64,000 bases of DNA from Bacillus sp. HNG (GCF_003400205.1 NZ_QUQV01000001.1:496001-560000); one strand, 5' to 3'; counted from the stretch's first letter, positions 10,700 to 26,334 are shown. Numbers and translations: made by a program. Notes: generated by a model from the sequence alone, not told the origin.

Positions 10700-11128
10700 C
10701 CGTCTTTTACACACCCCTCGCTAAATCTGTATCTATGAAAGCTTATTCAGTCTCGTCCAAAAAAATGCTATACTTTTTCTTAGTTACCGTTTTGTTGGTA
10801 CAATTGTTGAAGAGATGTAGAAGGTCTGCCTTCTATTGAAATAAAAAGGCTGTTTTCCAAACTTTATTGTTTTTGACACAATTGGATAAAACAAAACTAT
10901 TGATTGAAGCGGAAGGTGGCGACTCCTCGAAAATGCATTCGCATTTTCTTCGTGCGTGGGTTATTTCAAGGAAGAAATTCAAAGTCCTGCGGGAAAAGCG
11001 TGAGACTTGAGACCCCACAGGAGCGATTAGCGACGAGGAGGCTCAAGCAACGCCCCCGGAAAGCGTCCACCTGCAGCGGAAATTAGCAACAATCTTTTAA
11101 TAGAGCCAATTGAAAAGAGGATATTAAA
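10700..11128. other. divergent intergenic region yloB / rqcH
   Basis: This 429-base stretch separates the two divergently transcribed genes. On the plus strand an extended -10 (TGCTATACT, ending 10774) could start rqcH, but its -35 (TTCAGT at 10746) is poor and the leader would be about 350 bases. The right half is taken up by repeat R3 (10906-11090). I see no gene. Confidence 0.5.
10906..11090. repeat. intergenic repeat R3, interrupted copy
   Basis: A GC-rich block within AT-rich DNA, with mirrored ends (GAAGCGGAAGGTGGCGACTC on the left and GGAAAGCGTCCACCTGCAGC on the right) and a middle reading GCGGGAAAAGCGTGAG. I recognise the type as common between genes of Bacillaceae. This copy carries about 57 extra bases after ACTCCT, including a small hairpin (CGAAAATGC / GCATTTTC), before the expected GCGGG continues. 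Confidence 0.7.
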
Positions 11129-12841
11129 ATGACATTCGATGGGATATTCACTAATCAAATCGTAAATGAATTACAACAAACACTTGAAAACGGAAGAATT
11201 TCAAAAATCTATCAACCCTATAAAAATGAATTAATTTTTCAAGTTCGTTCAAATGGTAGGAATCATAAGCTATTGCTTTCTGCTCACCCAAGCTACGCCC
11301 GCATTCATGTAACAAATGAATTATATGATAATCCACATGAACCACCGATGTTCTGTATGCTTCTTCGCAAACATCTTGAAGGTAGCATCATTGAAAATAT
11401 CCGTCAGGTAGAAATGGACAGAATTATCATCTTTGATATCAAGGGGCGAAATGAACTTGGTGATGTTTCATTAAAACAACTTATCATTGAAATTATGGGT
11501 AGACATAGCAATATCATTCTTGTTGATGCCCAAAAGCAGACCATTTTAGATAGCATCAAGCATGTTTCACCCGCGGTCAATCGACACCGCACTGTGTTAC
11601 CAGGCTATACATATGTTGCACCTCCAGCACAAGAAAAGACAGATCCTTTTACAGTCGACGAAGAATTATTTTTGAAAAAAATCGACTTTAATGCTGGTAA
11701 ATTAGATCAGCAAATCGTGAATAAGTTTTCAGGTATTTCGCCACTATTTGCTAAGGAAGCTGTATTTCGAGCTGGGCTAGCCAATCGCAAAACATTGCCA
11801 GGACCATTTTTATCGATGATCAATGCCTTAAAGCAACATCAAATTACTCCACAAATTATTACAAAAGGGCAGAAGGACTTTTTCTATATCCTTCCTCTAC
11901 ATCATATTGGCGGAGAGGCTAAAGAATTCGCTTCAATTAGCGAAATGCTTGATCGTTATTATTTCGGGAAAGCCGAACGAGATAGGGTTAAGCAGCAAGG
12001 AAACGATTTGGAACGCTTTATCGTGAATGAAAAATCGAAAAATGAAAAGAAAATCAAAAAGCTTGAAGCAACCTTAGTGGAATCTGAGAAAGCTGAAAAA
12101 TACAAACTATATGGTGAGCTATTGACCGCAAATATGTATGCAATATCCCGTGGTGATAAGGAGGCGCAAGTGTTAAATTACTATTCCGACGACAATGAGG
12201 TGATAATCATTCCTCTAAATCCACAAAAAACGCCGTCTGAAAATGCACAAAGCTATTTTTCAAAATACCAGAAGGCAAAAAATGCTGTTGCATATGTAGA
12301 GCACGAAATAGAGAAAGCCAATGAAGAAATTGCTTATTTTGACTCCCTGTTACAACAAATCGAATCTGCTGCACCAAAGGACTTACAGGAAATTCGTGAG
12401 GAACTAATGGAGGAAGGCTATCTTAAGAACAAACAACAAAAAGGCCATAAAAAAGTAAAGCCGACCAAACCGTCTATTGAGCATTATCAAGCGAGTGATG
12501 GAACCGAAATTCTTGTTGGTAAAAATAATAAACAAAATGATTATTTAACCAATAAATTAGCGGCAAGAGATGATATTTGGCTTCATACGAAAGACATTCC
12601 AGGTTCGCATGTCATTATTAGAAGTAAGCAACCAACAAACGATACGATCCTTGAGGCTGCAACGATTGCAGCGTATTTCAGTAAAGCCAAAAACTCATCC
12701 TCCGTACCGGTAGATTACACATTGGTTCGTCATGTCAAAAAACCAAATGGTTCAAAGCCAGGTTATGTAATTTATGACAATCAACAAACTGTGTATGTAA
12801 CTCCAGAAGAGGATGTAATACTAAAACTTAGAAAACCCTAG
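11129..12841 (+). CDS. rqcH: ribosome quality control factor RqcH (NFACT / Rqc2 family; formerly FbpA/YloA)
   Basis: A 570-residue protein and the only plus-strand gene I accept. It has the NFACT-N domain ([19 protein letters not shown]), a long charged coiled coil (about 290-420) and the C-terminal NFACT-R domain with [15 protein letters not shown] near residue 480. RqcH binds stalled 50S subunits and directs alanine tailing of the nascent chain for degradation; older annotations call it fibronectin-binding. RBS GAAAAGAGG lies before the ATG. It faces pyrE across a 540-base gap. Confidence 0.95.
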   Translation: MTFDGIFTNQIVNELQQTLENGRISKIYQPYKNELIFQVRSNGRNHKLLLSAHPSYARIHVTNELYDNPHEPPMFCMLLRKHLEGSIIENIRQVEMDRIIIFDIKGRNELGDVSLKQLIIEIMGRHSNIILVDAQKQTILDSIKHVSPAVNRHRTVLPGYTYVAPPAQEKTDPFTVDEELFLKKIDFNAGKLDQQIVNKFSGISPLFAKEAVFRAGLANRKTLPGPFLSMINALKQHQITPQIITKGQKDFFYILPLHHIGGEAKEFASISEMLDRYYFGKAERDRVKQQGNDLERFIVNEKSKNEKKIKKLEATLVESEKAEKYKLYGELLTANMYAISRGDKEAQVLNYYSDDNEVIIIPLNPQKTPSENAQSYFSKYQKAKNAVAYVEHEIEKANEEIAYFDSLLQQIESAAPKDLQEIREELMEEGYLKNKQQKGHKKVKPTKPSIEHYQASDGTEILVGKNNKQNDYLTNKLAARDDIWLHTKDIPGSHVIIRSKQPTNDTILEAATIAAYFSKAKNSSSVPVDYTLVRHVKKPNGSKPGYVIYDNQQTVYVTPEEDVILKLRKP

Positions 12842-12901
12842 GAACGAATTCTAAGCAGCGCTCCGTTTTCGGATTCATTCTTATTAAATGACACAAGAAT
12901 T

Positions 12902-12928
12902 GACGTATGAATTGGCATACGTCTTTTT
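12902..12928 (+). terminator. terminator after rqcH
   Basis: GACGTATG and CATACGTC form the stem, followed by five T on the plus strand, about 60 bases past the rqcH stop. Confidence 0.8.
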
Positions 12929-12944
12929 CCTTATTTTTCAACAT

Positions 12945-13140
12945 TTCTTAAAAATTTGGCGGAAAAATTTCGCTTATTTAGTAATTTTTACAAAAAAAGG
13001 CTTAAATAGACGGAAAGGTTCCGACTATTTACTCAAAAAATGCGAAAATAGGCGATTTTGCTTTTCATAATCTGAAAACTCCCCTTATTTACCCCTAGAT
13101 AGTGCTCCATTCTGCCTCAAACAGGAAAATCTCCGCTTAT
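12945..13140. repeat. cluster of degenerate palindromic units
   Basis: Several copies of a motif built on AAATAGnCGGAAA and its complement occur in sequence. The clearest is a near-perfect 29-base palindrome at 13003-13031 (left half TAAATAGACGGAA). Weaker relatives are GGCGGAAAAATTTCGCTTAT near 12959, AAATAGGCGATTTTGC near 13046 and AAAATCTCCGCTTATTTTG near 13127. Confidence 0.6.
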
Positions 13141-13240
13141 TTTGAATATGGACAATTCATCATAATCAGAAGTAAGCAGGTTTGATCACAAAAATTCAAG
13201 AAATCCCATTTTACATATGACAAAGTTAGTGGGGTTTATA

Positions 13241-13274
13241 TATATAAAACTCGCCGTTTGATGTGGCGAGTTTT
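13241..13274 (-). terminator. terminator after pyrE
   Basis: On the minus strand AAAACTCGCC and GGCGAGTTTT form a strong stem followed by TATATAT. The stem reads nearly the same on the plus strand and may work in both directions between the convergent rqcH and pyrE. It ends the pyr operon. Confidence 0.75.
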
Positions 13275-13382
13275 CCTTTTTTATATTCCATTAACGATAC
13301 CAATACTACTGTCATATCGGCACGTATTTTAAGACAAGCACCTCAAAACGGAACGGTTTTAAACGAATTCCTAGGGTTCTTA

Positions 13383-14015
13383 TTAGGCTTTACTTGTATT
13401 CCATTCGGCTGGATTTTCTCTCCAGCTTTGAAGACTATCAATATCATCTTCAGTTACAACGTTTTTTTCTAAAGCTACTTCGAGTAGTATTGGATAATCA
13501 GTTAATGTATGTGCGGTTAGTTTTGCTGCTTGTAAACGTTCTGCAGCTGTTGGAAGCTGATAGGAAAATATAGCCACAATGCCTACTACTTCACACCCTG
13601 CTTCACGAAGGGCTTCAGCTGCTGTAATCGCACTACCTCCAGTTGAAATAAGGTCTTCAATCACAACTACTTTTTGCCCCTTCGTTACCTTACCTTCAAT
13701 TTGATTTCCTTTGCCATGTGCTTTTGCTTTGCTACGAACATAGCACATCGGTAAATCTAATACATCACTTACCCAGGCTGCGTGCGGAATTCCTGCTGTT
13801 GCAGTTCCAGCTATTACTTCCACATCTGGGTAGTGAGTTTGAATCAATTCAGATAATCCTTTCGCTATTTCTCTACGAACATGTGGGAATGAAAGGGTCA
13901 TACGATTGTCGCAATAAATAGGAGATTTCAATCCTGAAGACCACGTAAATGGTTCATTTGGCTGTAAAAATACCGCACCAATATCTAATAAATGTTCAGC
14001 TATTTCTTTATTCAT
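13383..14015 (-). CDS. pyrE: orotate phosphoribosyltransferase
   Basis: A 210-residue enzyme joining orotate to PRPP to give OMP. It has the PRPP-binding loop [15 protein letters not shown] and the catalytic-loop region [16 protein letters not shown]. The start [10 protein letters not shown] at 14015 overlaps the pyrF stop by four bases (ATGA) with GGAAGGGG as ribosome binding site; an upstream in-frame ATG at 14033 lies inside pyrF and is less likely. Last gene of the pyr operon. Confidence 0.96.
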   Translation of the reverse strand: MNKEIAEHLLDIGAVFLQPNEPFTWSSGLKSPIYCDNRMTLSFPHVRREIAKGLSELIQTHYPDVEVIAGTATAGIPHAAWVSDVLDLPMCYVRSKAKAHGKGNQIEGKVTKGQKVVVIEDLISTGGSAITAAEALREAGCEVVGIVAIFSYQLPTAAERLQAAKLTAHTLTDYPILLEVALEKNVVTEDDIDSLQSWRENPAEWNTSKA

Positions 14016-14727
14016 ACTTGTACCCCTTCCCATGCTGCTTTCATTTGTTTATATGCTTGTAATGGGTTATTCGCTCTTGTGATCGAACGACCGACAACAA
14101 TTGCAGAAGATCCTAATTCTCGTGCCTTTTCAGGTGTAACAACCCGCGCTTGATCACCAACTTCATCAGATGCCTGACGAATTCCTGGTGTAACTGTCAT
14201 AAAGTCGTTCCCTAGCTGGTTGTTAATGACTGGAACTTCAAGTGACGAACAGACAACTCCATCTAATCCGCTTTTTTTCGTTAATGTGGCATATTCAACA
14301 ACTACATCTAGTAAATTACGTTCTATTAGTAATTCGTTTCTCATTACGTCTTCAGTTGTACTTGTAAGTTGAGTGACGGCAATACACTTAGGTCTTGATT
14401 GCCCGCTGGCTGTTCCAGCTTCAAGTCCTTCTCGAGCTGCTTCCATCATCTTCCGCCCTCCTGTAGCATGCACATTGACTAGGTCAACACCAAGTCCAGC
14501 TAGACGCTTCATGCTTGAATATACCGTGTTTGGAATATCATGAAGCTTTAAATCTAAGAAGACAGAATGGCCTTGCTCTTTTAAAAAATGAATCACTGGC
14601 GGGCCTTCCTGATAATATAATTCCATTCCAACCTTTACGAAAAGCTGTTCCTCTTGAAAGTCTGCTAGAAAATCTTTCGCAACTGTTAGACTTGGAAAAT
14701 CAAGAGCGATTATGAGGGGACGTTTCA

Positions 14728-14728
<1 letters not shown>
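14012..14728 (-). CDS. pyrF: orotidine 5'-phosphate decarboxylase
   Basis: A 238-residue TIM barrel that converts OMP to UMP. The catalytic motif [14 protein letters not shown] holds the Asp-Lys-Asp triad, and the phosphate-binding end is AIVVGRSIT. The start [13 protein letters not shown] shares its first base with the last base of the pyrD stop (TAATG), with AAGGAG upstream. It is coupled to both neighbours. Confidence 0.97.
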
Positions 14729-16411
<1,683 letters not shown>

Positions 16412-16415
<4 letters not shown>

Positions 16416-19400
16416 GAGTGTACCACCTCACGCTTTTGCACGTGAGAACCCATTGATTCACTTGAAAATGTCATTGATTCTAGCACTTTCACAATTGCTT
16501 TCGCTGTATCTAATGAAGTTAAGCATGCAACTCCATTTTCAACGGTTTCTCGGCGAATTCTAAAGCCATCTCTTGCAGGCTGCTTTCCTTTTGTTAATGT
16601 GTTAATGACGAATTGTGCTTTTCCTTGTCGGATAACATCAATTAGATTTGGTTTTTCCGAACCAATTTTATTAACAACTGTTACTGGGATATTCGCCTTT
16701 TGTATATAGCTAGCAGTACCACTTGTTGCAAGAAGTTGATAACCAATCGTATGGAATCGTTTTGCGATTTCTAGGGCTTCTTCCTTGTCTTTATCTGCTA
16801 CAGTTATCAAAACAGAACCATATGTTGGAATTGTGATACCTGAAGCTACTAACCCTTTATATAAAGCTTTTTCTAGCGTATAATCTTTACCCATTACTTC
16901 CCCCGTTGATTTCATTTCAGGACCAAGGGAAATGTCCACATTGCGAAGCTTCGCAAACGAGAAGACTGGAACCTTTACGTACACTCCTTCACTTTCAGGG
17001 TGTAATCCTGTTTTGTATCCTAATGAAGGTAAGGAGTTTCCGAGAATAACCTTTGTTGCAATATTTGCCATTGGTACACCCGTAATTTTACTTAAAAACG
17101 GGACTGTACGGCTTGATCTTGGGTTTACCTCGATTACAAATACTTCTTCGTTATAGACTACAAATTGAATGTTTAATAGCCCGATAATCTTTAAACCTTT
17201 TGCAAGTGCGATTGTATGTTCAATGATTTGTTGTTTTACATGCTCTGATAATGTTTGAGGAGGATATACGGCAATTGAGTCGCCAGAGTGGACTCCAGCA
17301 CGTTCGATATGCTCCATGATTCCTGGAATATAAACTGTTTCCCCATCAGAAATTGCATCTACTTCAATTTCTTTACCCGTTAAATAGCGGTCAATAAGAA
17401 CCGGATGCTGCGGATTAATCTTCACCGCGTTTTCCATATAGTGAAGGAGCTCTTCTGTTTGATATACGATCTCCATTGCTCTTCCACCTAATACATATGA
17501 TGGTCTTACAAGTACTGGGTAGCCGATGGCTTCAGCAATTACCACTGCTTCTTCTACAGATGTTGCGGTTTTTCCTTTTGGCTGTGGAATACCAAGTGAA
17601 ATAACCGTTTGTTCAAATTTATCTCTGTTCTCTGCACGGTCTAGGTCTTCCAATGATGTACCTAAAATTTTAACGCCACGTTCTGCTAAAGCACTTGCTA
17701 GATTGATAGCTGTTTGACCACCAAACTGGACAACCACGCCTTCAGGCTGTTCAAGGTCAACGATGTGCATGACATCTTCGATTGTGAGTGGCTCAAAATA
17801 AAGCTTATCTGAAATACTGAAGTCCGTTGATACTGTTTCAGGGTTGTTGTTAATAATGATTGCTTCATAACCTGCTTGTTTAATTGCCCAAACTGAGTGA
17901 ACTGTTGCATAATCAAACTCCACACCTTGGCCAATTCGGATTGGTCCAGAACCAAGAACGATGACACTTTTACGTTCCGTAACAATTGACTCATTTTCTT
18001 CTGCATACGTTCCGTAGTAATAAGGTGTCGCAGATTCAAACTCGGCTGCACATGTATCTACCATTTTATAAACCGGGAGGATCCCTGCTTGTTTACGGTT
18101 TTCATATATTTCTATTTCTGTTGTATTCCAAAGCTTTGCAATTATTTCATCAGCAAAGCCTCTCTTTTTCGCAAGTTTTAATGTTTCGAGGTCACCAACA
18201 TTTTGACGTAATGTGTCTTCAAACTTAATAATATTTTCAAACTTTTGCAGGAAGAACAAATCAATTTCACACCATTCATGAATTTGCTGGATCGTGATGC
18301 CTCGTCTGATAGCCTCTGCAAGATAGAATAGACGTTCATCTCCTGCTTTGCGAATTCTTTTTTCAATTGTTGCAATATCAGCATTGGTTGCATCTTCAAG
18401 TTCTACATGGTACACTCCCGCTTCAAGGGAACGCACGGCTTTCAAAATGGATTCTTCAAAATTTCTTCCAATCGCCATGACTTCACCAGTAGCCTTCATT
18501 TGTGTACCCAGTCTTCGATTCGCAGACTCGAACTTATCAAATGGCCATCGTGGAATCTTTGTAACGATATAATCTAATGCAGGTTCAAAAGATGCATATG
18601 TTTTTCCTGTAACTGGGTTAATCATTTCATCAAGTGTTAACCCTACTGCAATTTTTGCCGCAAGCTTCGCAATCGGATAACCAGTAGCTTTCGATGCTAA
18701 AGCCGAAGAACGACTTACTCGAGGATTTACCTCAATAATATAGTAATTGAAACTTTTTGGATCAAGGGCTAGTTGTACATTACAGCCCCCTTCAATACCT
18801 AATGCACGAATGATTTTCAAAGATGTATTTCGCAAGAGCTGATACTCACGGTCACTCAATGTTTGACTTGGGGCAACAACAATTGAATCGCCAGTATGAA
18901 TACCAACCGGATCGATGTTTTCCATATTACAAACCACAATTGCAGTATCAGCAGAATCACGCATTACTTCATATTCAATCTCTTTATAGCCCGCAATGCT
19001 TTTTTCTAAAAGACATTGAGTTACAGGACTATTTTTTAAACCACTTGATACAATTTCAATCAATTCTTCTTCGTTGTTACAAATACCGCCACCAGTACCT
19101 CCTAATGTGAAGGCTGGTCTTACAATTACAGGGTAGCCAACTTGGTCAACAAACCCATATGCCTCTTCTAAATTATGAATGATTTCACTATCTGGGACTG
19201 GCTCATTAAGCTCATTCATTAAACTACGGAATAAGTCACGATCTTCAGCTTGTTCAATTGCTGATAATGTCGTGCCTAATATTTCTACCCCACATTCTTC
19301 TAGTACGCCTGATTTTGAAAGCTCTACAGCCATATTTAAACCTGTTTGCCCTCCGAGTGTTGGAAGGATTGCATCTGGTCTTTCTTTTCGAATAATTTTA

Positions 19401-19624
19401 CTTACAAATTCCAATGTTAATGGTTCTATATAAACCTTATCTGCAATTTCAACATCTGTCATAATGGTTGCAGGGTTTGAGTTTACTAAAATAACCTTAT
19501 AGCCTTCTTCCCTAAGTGCTAAGCAGGCTTGTGTTCCTGCATAATCAAATTCTGCTGCTTGCCCAATGATGATTGGACCTGAACCGATTACTAATATAGA
19601 GTTAATGTCTAAACGTTTTGGCAT
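16412..19624 (-). CDS. pyrAB: carbamoyl-phosphate synthase, large subunit (pyrimidine-specific)
   Basis: A 1070-residue enzyme with two homologous ATP-grasp halves: the first starts [20 protein letters not shown], the second near residue 550 with [21 protein letters not shown]-terminal MGS-like allosteric domain follows ([16 protein letters not shown]). It makes carbamoyl phosphate from bicarbonate, two ATP and ammonia delivered by PyrAA. The start overlaps pyrAA by 16 bases. The pyr location shows it is the pyrimidine rather than the arginine isozyme. Confidence 0.98.
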
Positions 19625-20705
19625 AGCACTTCGCCCTCTTTCTTGAAGTTTTCAATCATCTGTAAAAAGTCGTTAAATAAGCTATTTGCATCCTCTGGTC
19701 CTGGCGAAGCCTCAGGGTGATACTGAACCGTAAAAGCTGGATAATCCAAATGGCGCAGTCCTTCTACAGTTCCATCATTAAGTGCTAGATACGTTACTTC
19801 AAGTCTAGTAGATGCTAATGATTCTTCTTTTACTGTATACCCATGGTTCTGAGAGGTAATGGCAACCTTGCCCGAAGCTAAGTGCTTAACTGGATGGTTA
19901 GAGCCTCTATGTCCAAATTTCATCTTTTCAGTGTCCGCTCCACATGCTAAAGCGAATAATTGATGACCTAAACAAATCCCAAAGAGTGGAACCTTTCCTA
20001 AAAGCCCATTAATCATAGTAATTGCTTCAGGTACATCTTTTGGATCCCCAGGGCCGTTACTTAACATGATTCCATCGGGATTTAAGCGAAGAATCTCTTC
20101 TGCTGTCACATTATATGGAACTACAATTACATCACAGTCGCGATTGTTTAATTCTCGTAAAATTCCATGCTTCATTCCGAAATCAACTAATACCACACGC
20201 TGTCCTCTACCAGGACTAGGATAAGAGCCCTTTGTTGAAACCTGTTTCACCTGGTCAGTAGGTAATGCTCTACCTTTTAATTGGTTGATAACTTCATTCA
20301 CATCGACATCCATACCACAAATAGATCCCTTTAATGTCCCATATTGACGGATGATTCTTGTCAGCTTTCTTGTATCAATTCCTGAAAGTCCTGGAATGTT
20401 TTTTAATTTAAAATAATCGTCTAGACTAAATTGGCTTCTAAAATTTGAAGGGTGGTCACACACTTCATTTACAATAAAACCGTTTATAGCTGGGGTGATT
20501 GATTCAAAATCATCCCGATTTATGCCGTAGTTTCCTATCAAGGGGTAAGTTAAGGTTACAATTTGTCCACAATAGGATGGGTCAGATAATATTTCTTGAT
20601 ACCCTGTCATGCCAGTATTGAAAACAACCTCTCCAAATGTTTCTTCCCCGCTTCCAAATCCCTCTCCAACCATAATCGTTCCGTCTTCTAATATTAGTTG
20701 TCGTT

Positions 20706-20709
<4 letters not shown>
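19609..20709 (-). CDS. pyrAA: carbamoyl-phosphate synthase, small (glutaminase) subunit
   Basis: A 366-residue amidotransferase subunit. The class I glutaminase triad is present: Cys in [11 protein letters not shown], and His and Glu in [12 protein letters not shown]. It hydrolyses glutamine and channels ammonia to PyrAB. The start [10 protein letters not shown] at 20709 overlaps the pyrC stop (ATGA) with AGAAAGGAAG upstream; the longer frame to 20769 would read through the end of pyrC. Confidence 0.97.
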
Positions 20710-22906
<2,197 letters not shown>

Positions 22907-22924
22907 TCAAGTCCAATCTCTATA

Positions 22925-23050
22925 AAAAAACACCCTTACCAATATAAGGTAAGGGTGTATGGAACATGGTTTTGGTTAAAAAAGGGTACAGGAAAACATA
23001 CCCCTCCTTCGCAAAAACCTTACACCCTTAATAACCTCTCTGGGTTATTT
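22925..23050 (-). promoter_or_regulatory. PyrR attenuator in the pyrP-pyrB gap
   Basis: On the minus strand the PyrR-binding loop AACCCAGAGAGGTT (23033-23046) is followed by a terminator (ACACCCTTACC / GGTAAGGGTGT, 22930-22958) with seven T. In this mechanism UMP-bound PyrR stabilises the anti-antiterminator and so favours termination. AAGGGTGTAAGG (about 23020-23031) can pair with the terminator arm as the antiterminator. Confidence 0.92.
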
Positions 23051-23065
23051 TAAAAGGTGTTGCAT

Positions 23066-24379
23066 TTATGCAACAGAGTCATCATCCTCAAGATGAGTCT
23101 CATAGATATCTTCGTCTTCCTTCACTTCTCCACCAGGAAGAACGATGTTAAGTAAAACCCCAATAATTGCAGCCAAGGCCATACCGTGAATTTCAAAACC
23201 TACCACTTTGATGAAGGCTCCACCAATTCCGACGACAAGAATGACTGAGGAAATTACTAAGTTTCTGTTTTCACTAAGGTCTACCTTGCTATCGACTAAC
23301 ATTCGTAAACCAGAAGAAGCAATGATTCCGAATAACAGGATAGAAATTCCTCCCATAACCGGAGTTGGAATCGAACTGATTAACGCATTGATTGTTCCAC
23401 TGAATCCAAAGAAAATCGCGACAACCGCTGCACCACCGATTACATAAACACTGAATACACGAGTGATCGCAAGGACGCCAATGTTTTCTCCATAAGTTGT
23501 GTTTGGTGGGCCACCAAGAAGTGATGCGATCATGGTTGCCACTCCATCTCCCATAATTGAGCGATGTAATCCTGGCTGTTTAATCAAGTCTTTTTGAACA
23601 ACTTTACTTAATACCATTTGATGTCCGATATGCTCTGACAATGTCACAACCGCTACTGGAACGATTAAGGCAATCATGTCCATTGAAAAATGTGGTGTGT
23701 ATGACACAAACGGGATAATAAAATCTGGCATTTCAATCAATTTTGCTTGTTTTACGGCTGTAAAATCAACCAATCCAATTGCTAACGCATAAATATATCC
23801 ACCGATGATTCCGATTAACACCGGGATTAGATTTAAGAAACCTTTAAAGAAGATGGTTGCGATAATTACGATTGCGAGTGTAACTAATGCCACTGAAAAA
23901 TGCTGTAGGCTATATGCGCCATTTGCATCATTCATTGCCATTCCTACTGCTGTACCCGCTAGGCTTAATCCGATAACGATAATGACCGGACCAACAACCA
24001 CAGGTGGTAGAATTCGAACAAGCCATTTATGTCCTGTTGCTTTTATGATGAGTGCTACAACCCCATATACTAAACCTGCTAGTAGACTTGCCATCATTGC
24101 AGCGCCTGGACCGTCAGCTGCAATTGCTGTTTGAAGTGGGATGATAAAAGCAAAGGATGATCCTAAGTATGCAGGAACCTGACCCTTTGTAATGAGTAGG
24201 AATGCGAGTGTACCTAATCCACTGGAGATAAGCGCAACCCCAGGACTAATTCCTACTAGATACGGTACAAGAATTGTTGCACCGAACATTGCAAATAAAT
24301 GTTGCAGGCTAAGTATTGCGAAGAGACCCGCTGATGGTTTTTCTTTTATGCCTAAAACAACCTTTTGGCTATCTTTCAT
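23066..24379 (-). CDS. pyrP: uracil permease
   Basis: A 437-residue membrane transporter of the nucleobase-cation symporter-2 (UraA) family with about 12-14 hydrophobic helices. Family features include SLQHLFAMFGATILVP, GSSFAFIIPLQ and the substrate-site region LSEHIGHQMVL, followed by GDGVATMIASLLGGPPNTTYGEN. It imports uracil with protons. The acidic C-terminal tail is cytosolic. It lies between two attenuators within the pyr operon. Confidence 0.96.
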   Translation of the reverse strand: MKDSQKVVLGIKEKPSAGLFAILSLQHLFAMFGATILVPYLVGISPGVALISSGLGTLAFLLITKGQVPAYLGSSFAFIIPLQTAIAADGPGAAMMASLLAGLVYGVVALIIKATGHKWLVRILPPVVVGPVIIVIGLSLAGTAVGMAMNDANGAYSLQHFSVALVTLAIVIIATIFFKGFLNLIPVLIGIIGGYIYALAIGLVDFTAVKQAKLIEMPDFIIPFVSYTPHFSMDMIALIVPVAVVTLSEHIGHQMVLSKVVQKDLIKQPGLHRSIMGDGVATMIASLLGGPPNTTYGENIGVLAITRVFSVYVIGGAAVVAIFFGFSGTINALISSIPTPVMGGISILLFGIIASSGLRMLVDSKVDLSENRNLVISSVILVVGIGGAFIKVVGFEIHGMALAAIIGVLLNIVLPGGEVKEDEDIYETHLEDDDSVA

Positions 24380-24414
24380 TACCTTATTTCCTCCTCATGT
24401 TTAACATACCCAAA

Positions 24415-24515
24415 ACAAAAAAATCTTTGTGCTTTTTACACAAAGAGGTACACATATCCCTTTACAAATTGAGAAGGAATGTTACCCCTTTGTTAGCCTC
24501 TCTGGACTACAATTA
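24415..24515 (-). promoter_or_regulatory. PyrR attenuator in the pyrR-pyrP gap
   Basis: On the minus strand the PyrR-binding loop AGTCCAGAGAGGCT (24495-24508) is followed by a terminator stem CTTTGTG / CACAAAG (24425-24445) and a T-rich tail. The loop differs by four bases from that of the pyrB attenuator but keeps the GAGAGG core. Confidence 0.92.
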
Positions 24516-24529
24516 AAGGGTACTTATTT

Positions 24530-24648
24530 GTCTAGCTTCAGCGCCTAGAAACTCGAGAAACTTCAACTCCTCCTTCAGAAGCAAAGAACGCTTCTTTTGT
24601 CGGAGTCTCCAGTTTTCTCGTTTCTGAACAAGGCGCTTACGCATTTCG
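24530..24648. repeat. intergenic hairpin repeat, family R1 copy B
   Basis: It lies between the pyrR stop and the pyrP attenuator, so it is transcribed with the pyr operon. The arms pair along their length: AGCGCC with GGCGCT, AGAAACTCGAGAAACT with AGTTTTCTCGTTTCT, ACTCC with GGAGT, and an inner AGAAGC / GCTTCT. The stem sequence differs from other copies, but its length and end sequences match. Confidence 0.8.
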
Positions 24649-24650
24649 TT

Positions 24651-25208
<558 letters not shown>

Positions 25209-25235
25209 TCACTTACATTGAAAACTCCCTTATTT

Positions 25236-25370
25236 AACGAAAAAAGTCCTCCCACCGCTAGTGAGAGGACAAAGAGATTTTTACACAGAGATATAGTTAT
25301 AGCTATCCCAATGTAATTTCCGTTTCCTTCTCAGCCTCACGGGACTGATTTTAAAGGGGCTCATTTAATT
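25236..25370 (-). promoter_or_regulatory. PyrR attenuator in the pyrR leader
   Basis: On the minus strand the PyrR-binding sequence CAGTCCCGTGAGGCTG (around 25332-25347) is followed by a terminator (GTCCTCTCAC / GTGGGAGGAC, 25246-25270) with six T. The leader is about 170 bases from the predicted start to pyrR, similar to B. subtilis. Confidence 0.92.
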
Positions 25371-25376
25371 AAGTTA

Positions 25377-25405
25377 ATTGTAAAGTGCATATCGAATTTT
25401 GTCAA
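25377..25405 (-). promoter_or_regulatory. sigma A promoter of the pyr operon
   Basis: TTGACA at 25400-25405 and TACAAT at 25377-25382 with exactly 17 bases between them. It lies just upstream of the first attenuator and just after the rluD stop. Confidence 0.88.
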
Positions 25406-25425
25406 TCCTTTTACGCGACAAAATT

Positions 25426-26334
25426 TTAATGACGAAGTTTTTCAAGAAGCTCTTCAAAATATGCAGGTAGCGGTGCTTCAAATTCAAGATACTCATTCGT
25501 TCGAGGATGAACAAAGCCTAAAAGTCCTGCATGTAGTGCTTGTCCGTCAAGTTCTAATGTTTTTTTAGGTCCATACTTTGGATCACCCGCTAACGGATAT
25601 CCAATATATTTCATATGAACACGAATTTGATGGGTCCTTCCTGTTTCAAGCTGACATTCAATAAAGGTAAAATCCTTATAACGCTCTAAAACATTAAAAT
25701 GAGTAACGGCAACTTTACTGTTCTCATCTGTAACTGTCATGCTTTGACGGTCCTTTTTATCTCTTCCAATAGGAGCATCTATTGTTCCTTGGTCATGTGG
25801 TATTACTCCATGAACAATTGCTTTATATTTACGAGTTACTGTCTTTTCGACTAATTGATTTACTAAAGATTCATGAGCAATATCATTTTTTGCAACCATT
25901 AACAAACCTGAAGTATCTTTATCAATCCGATGGACAATCCCAGGGCGAAGTACTCCATTGATTCCCGATAAATCCTTGCAGTGAGCCATAAGACCATTTA
26001 CAAGGGTGCCACTGACATGACCTGGCGCAGGATGCACGACCATCCCCTTTGGTTTATTGACAACAAGAACGTCCGCATCTTCATAATAAATATCTAAATT
26101 CATTTCTTCAGGAACCACATCAAGTGGTTCAGGATCTGGAATGTCAATTTTAATTTTGTCTCCAAGAATTGCTTTATAATTGGGTTTTACTTTATCCCCA
26201 TTAACCGTAATGTTTCCATCCTTAATCCAAGTCTGAACTTGAGTTCTTGACCATTCTGAATTAAAGGCAGAGACAATTTTATCAATTCGGTCATTTTGCT
26301 GATGTTCCTCAATCGTTAGTTCGAATTGATTCAT
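25426..26334 (-). CDS. ylyB: RluD-type 23S rRNA pseudouridine synthase
   Basis: A 302-residue protein with an N-terminal S4 RNA-binding domain ([20 protein letters not shown]) and the RluA-family catalytic motif [19 protein letters not shown] with the active Asp, then [13 protein letters not shown]. The exact uridine target is inferred from the family. The start [11 protein letters not shown] at 26334 has AAAGGAG upstream and overlaps the lspA end by 26 bases. Confidence 0.93.
   Translation of the reverse strand: MNQFELTIEEHQQNDRIDKIVSAFNSEWSRTQVQTWIKDGNITVNGDKVKPNYKAILGDKIKIDIPDPEPLDVVPEEMNLDIYYEDADVLVVNKPKGMVVHPAPGHVSGTLVNGLMAHCKDLSGINGVLRPGIVHRIDKDTSGLLMVAKNDIAHESLVNQLVEKTVTRKYKAIVHGVIPHDQGTIDAPIGRDKKDRQSMTVTDENSKVAVTHFNVLERYKDFTFIECQLETGRTHQIRVHMKYIGYPLAGDPKYGPKKTLELDGQALHAGLLGFVHPRTNEYLEFEAPLPAYFEELLEKLRH

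Larger units (their letters stand above)
12842..13382. other. convergent intergenic region rqcH / pyrE
   Basis: The 541-base gap holds the rqcH terminator, a run of degenerate palindromic units around 12945-13140 and the pyrE terminator. A 60-codon open frame at 12888-13070 lacks a ribosome binding site and spans the repeats, so I do not call it a gene. In B. subtilis the cysH sulfate-assimilation operon lies at this position; no trace of it is seen. Confidence 0.6.

Noticed and set aside
10833-11086. Two short open frames (both strands) in the R3 repeat
   Set aside because: They translate a GC-rich non-coding repeat and have no convincing starts.
12888-13070. Plus-strand 60-codon open frame in the rqcH-pyrE gap
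   Set aside because: It overlaps the rqcH terminator and palindromic units, has no ribosome binding site and no recognisable protein features.
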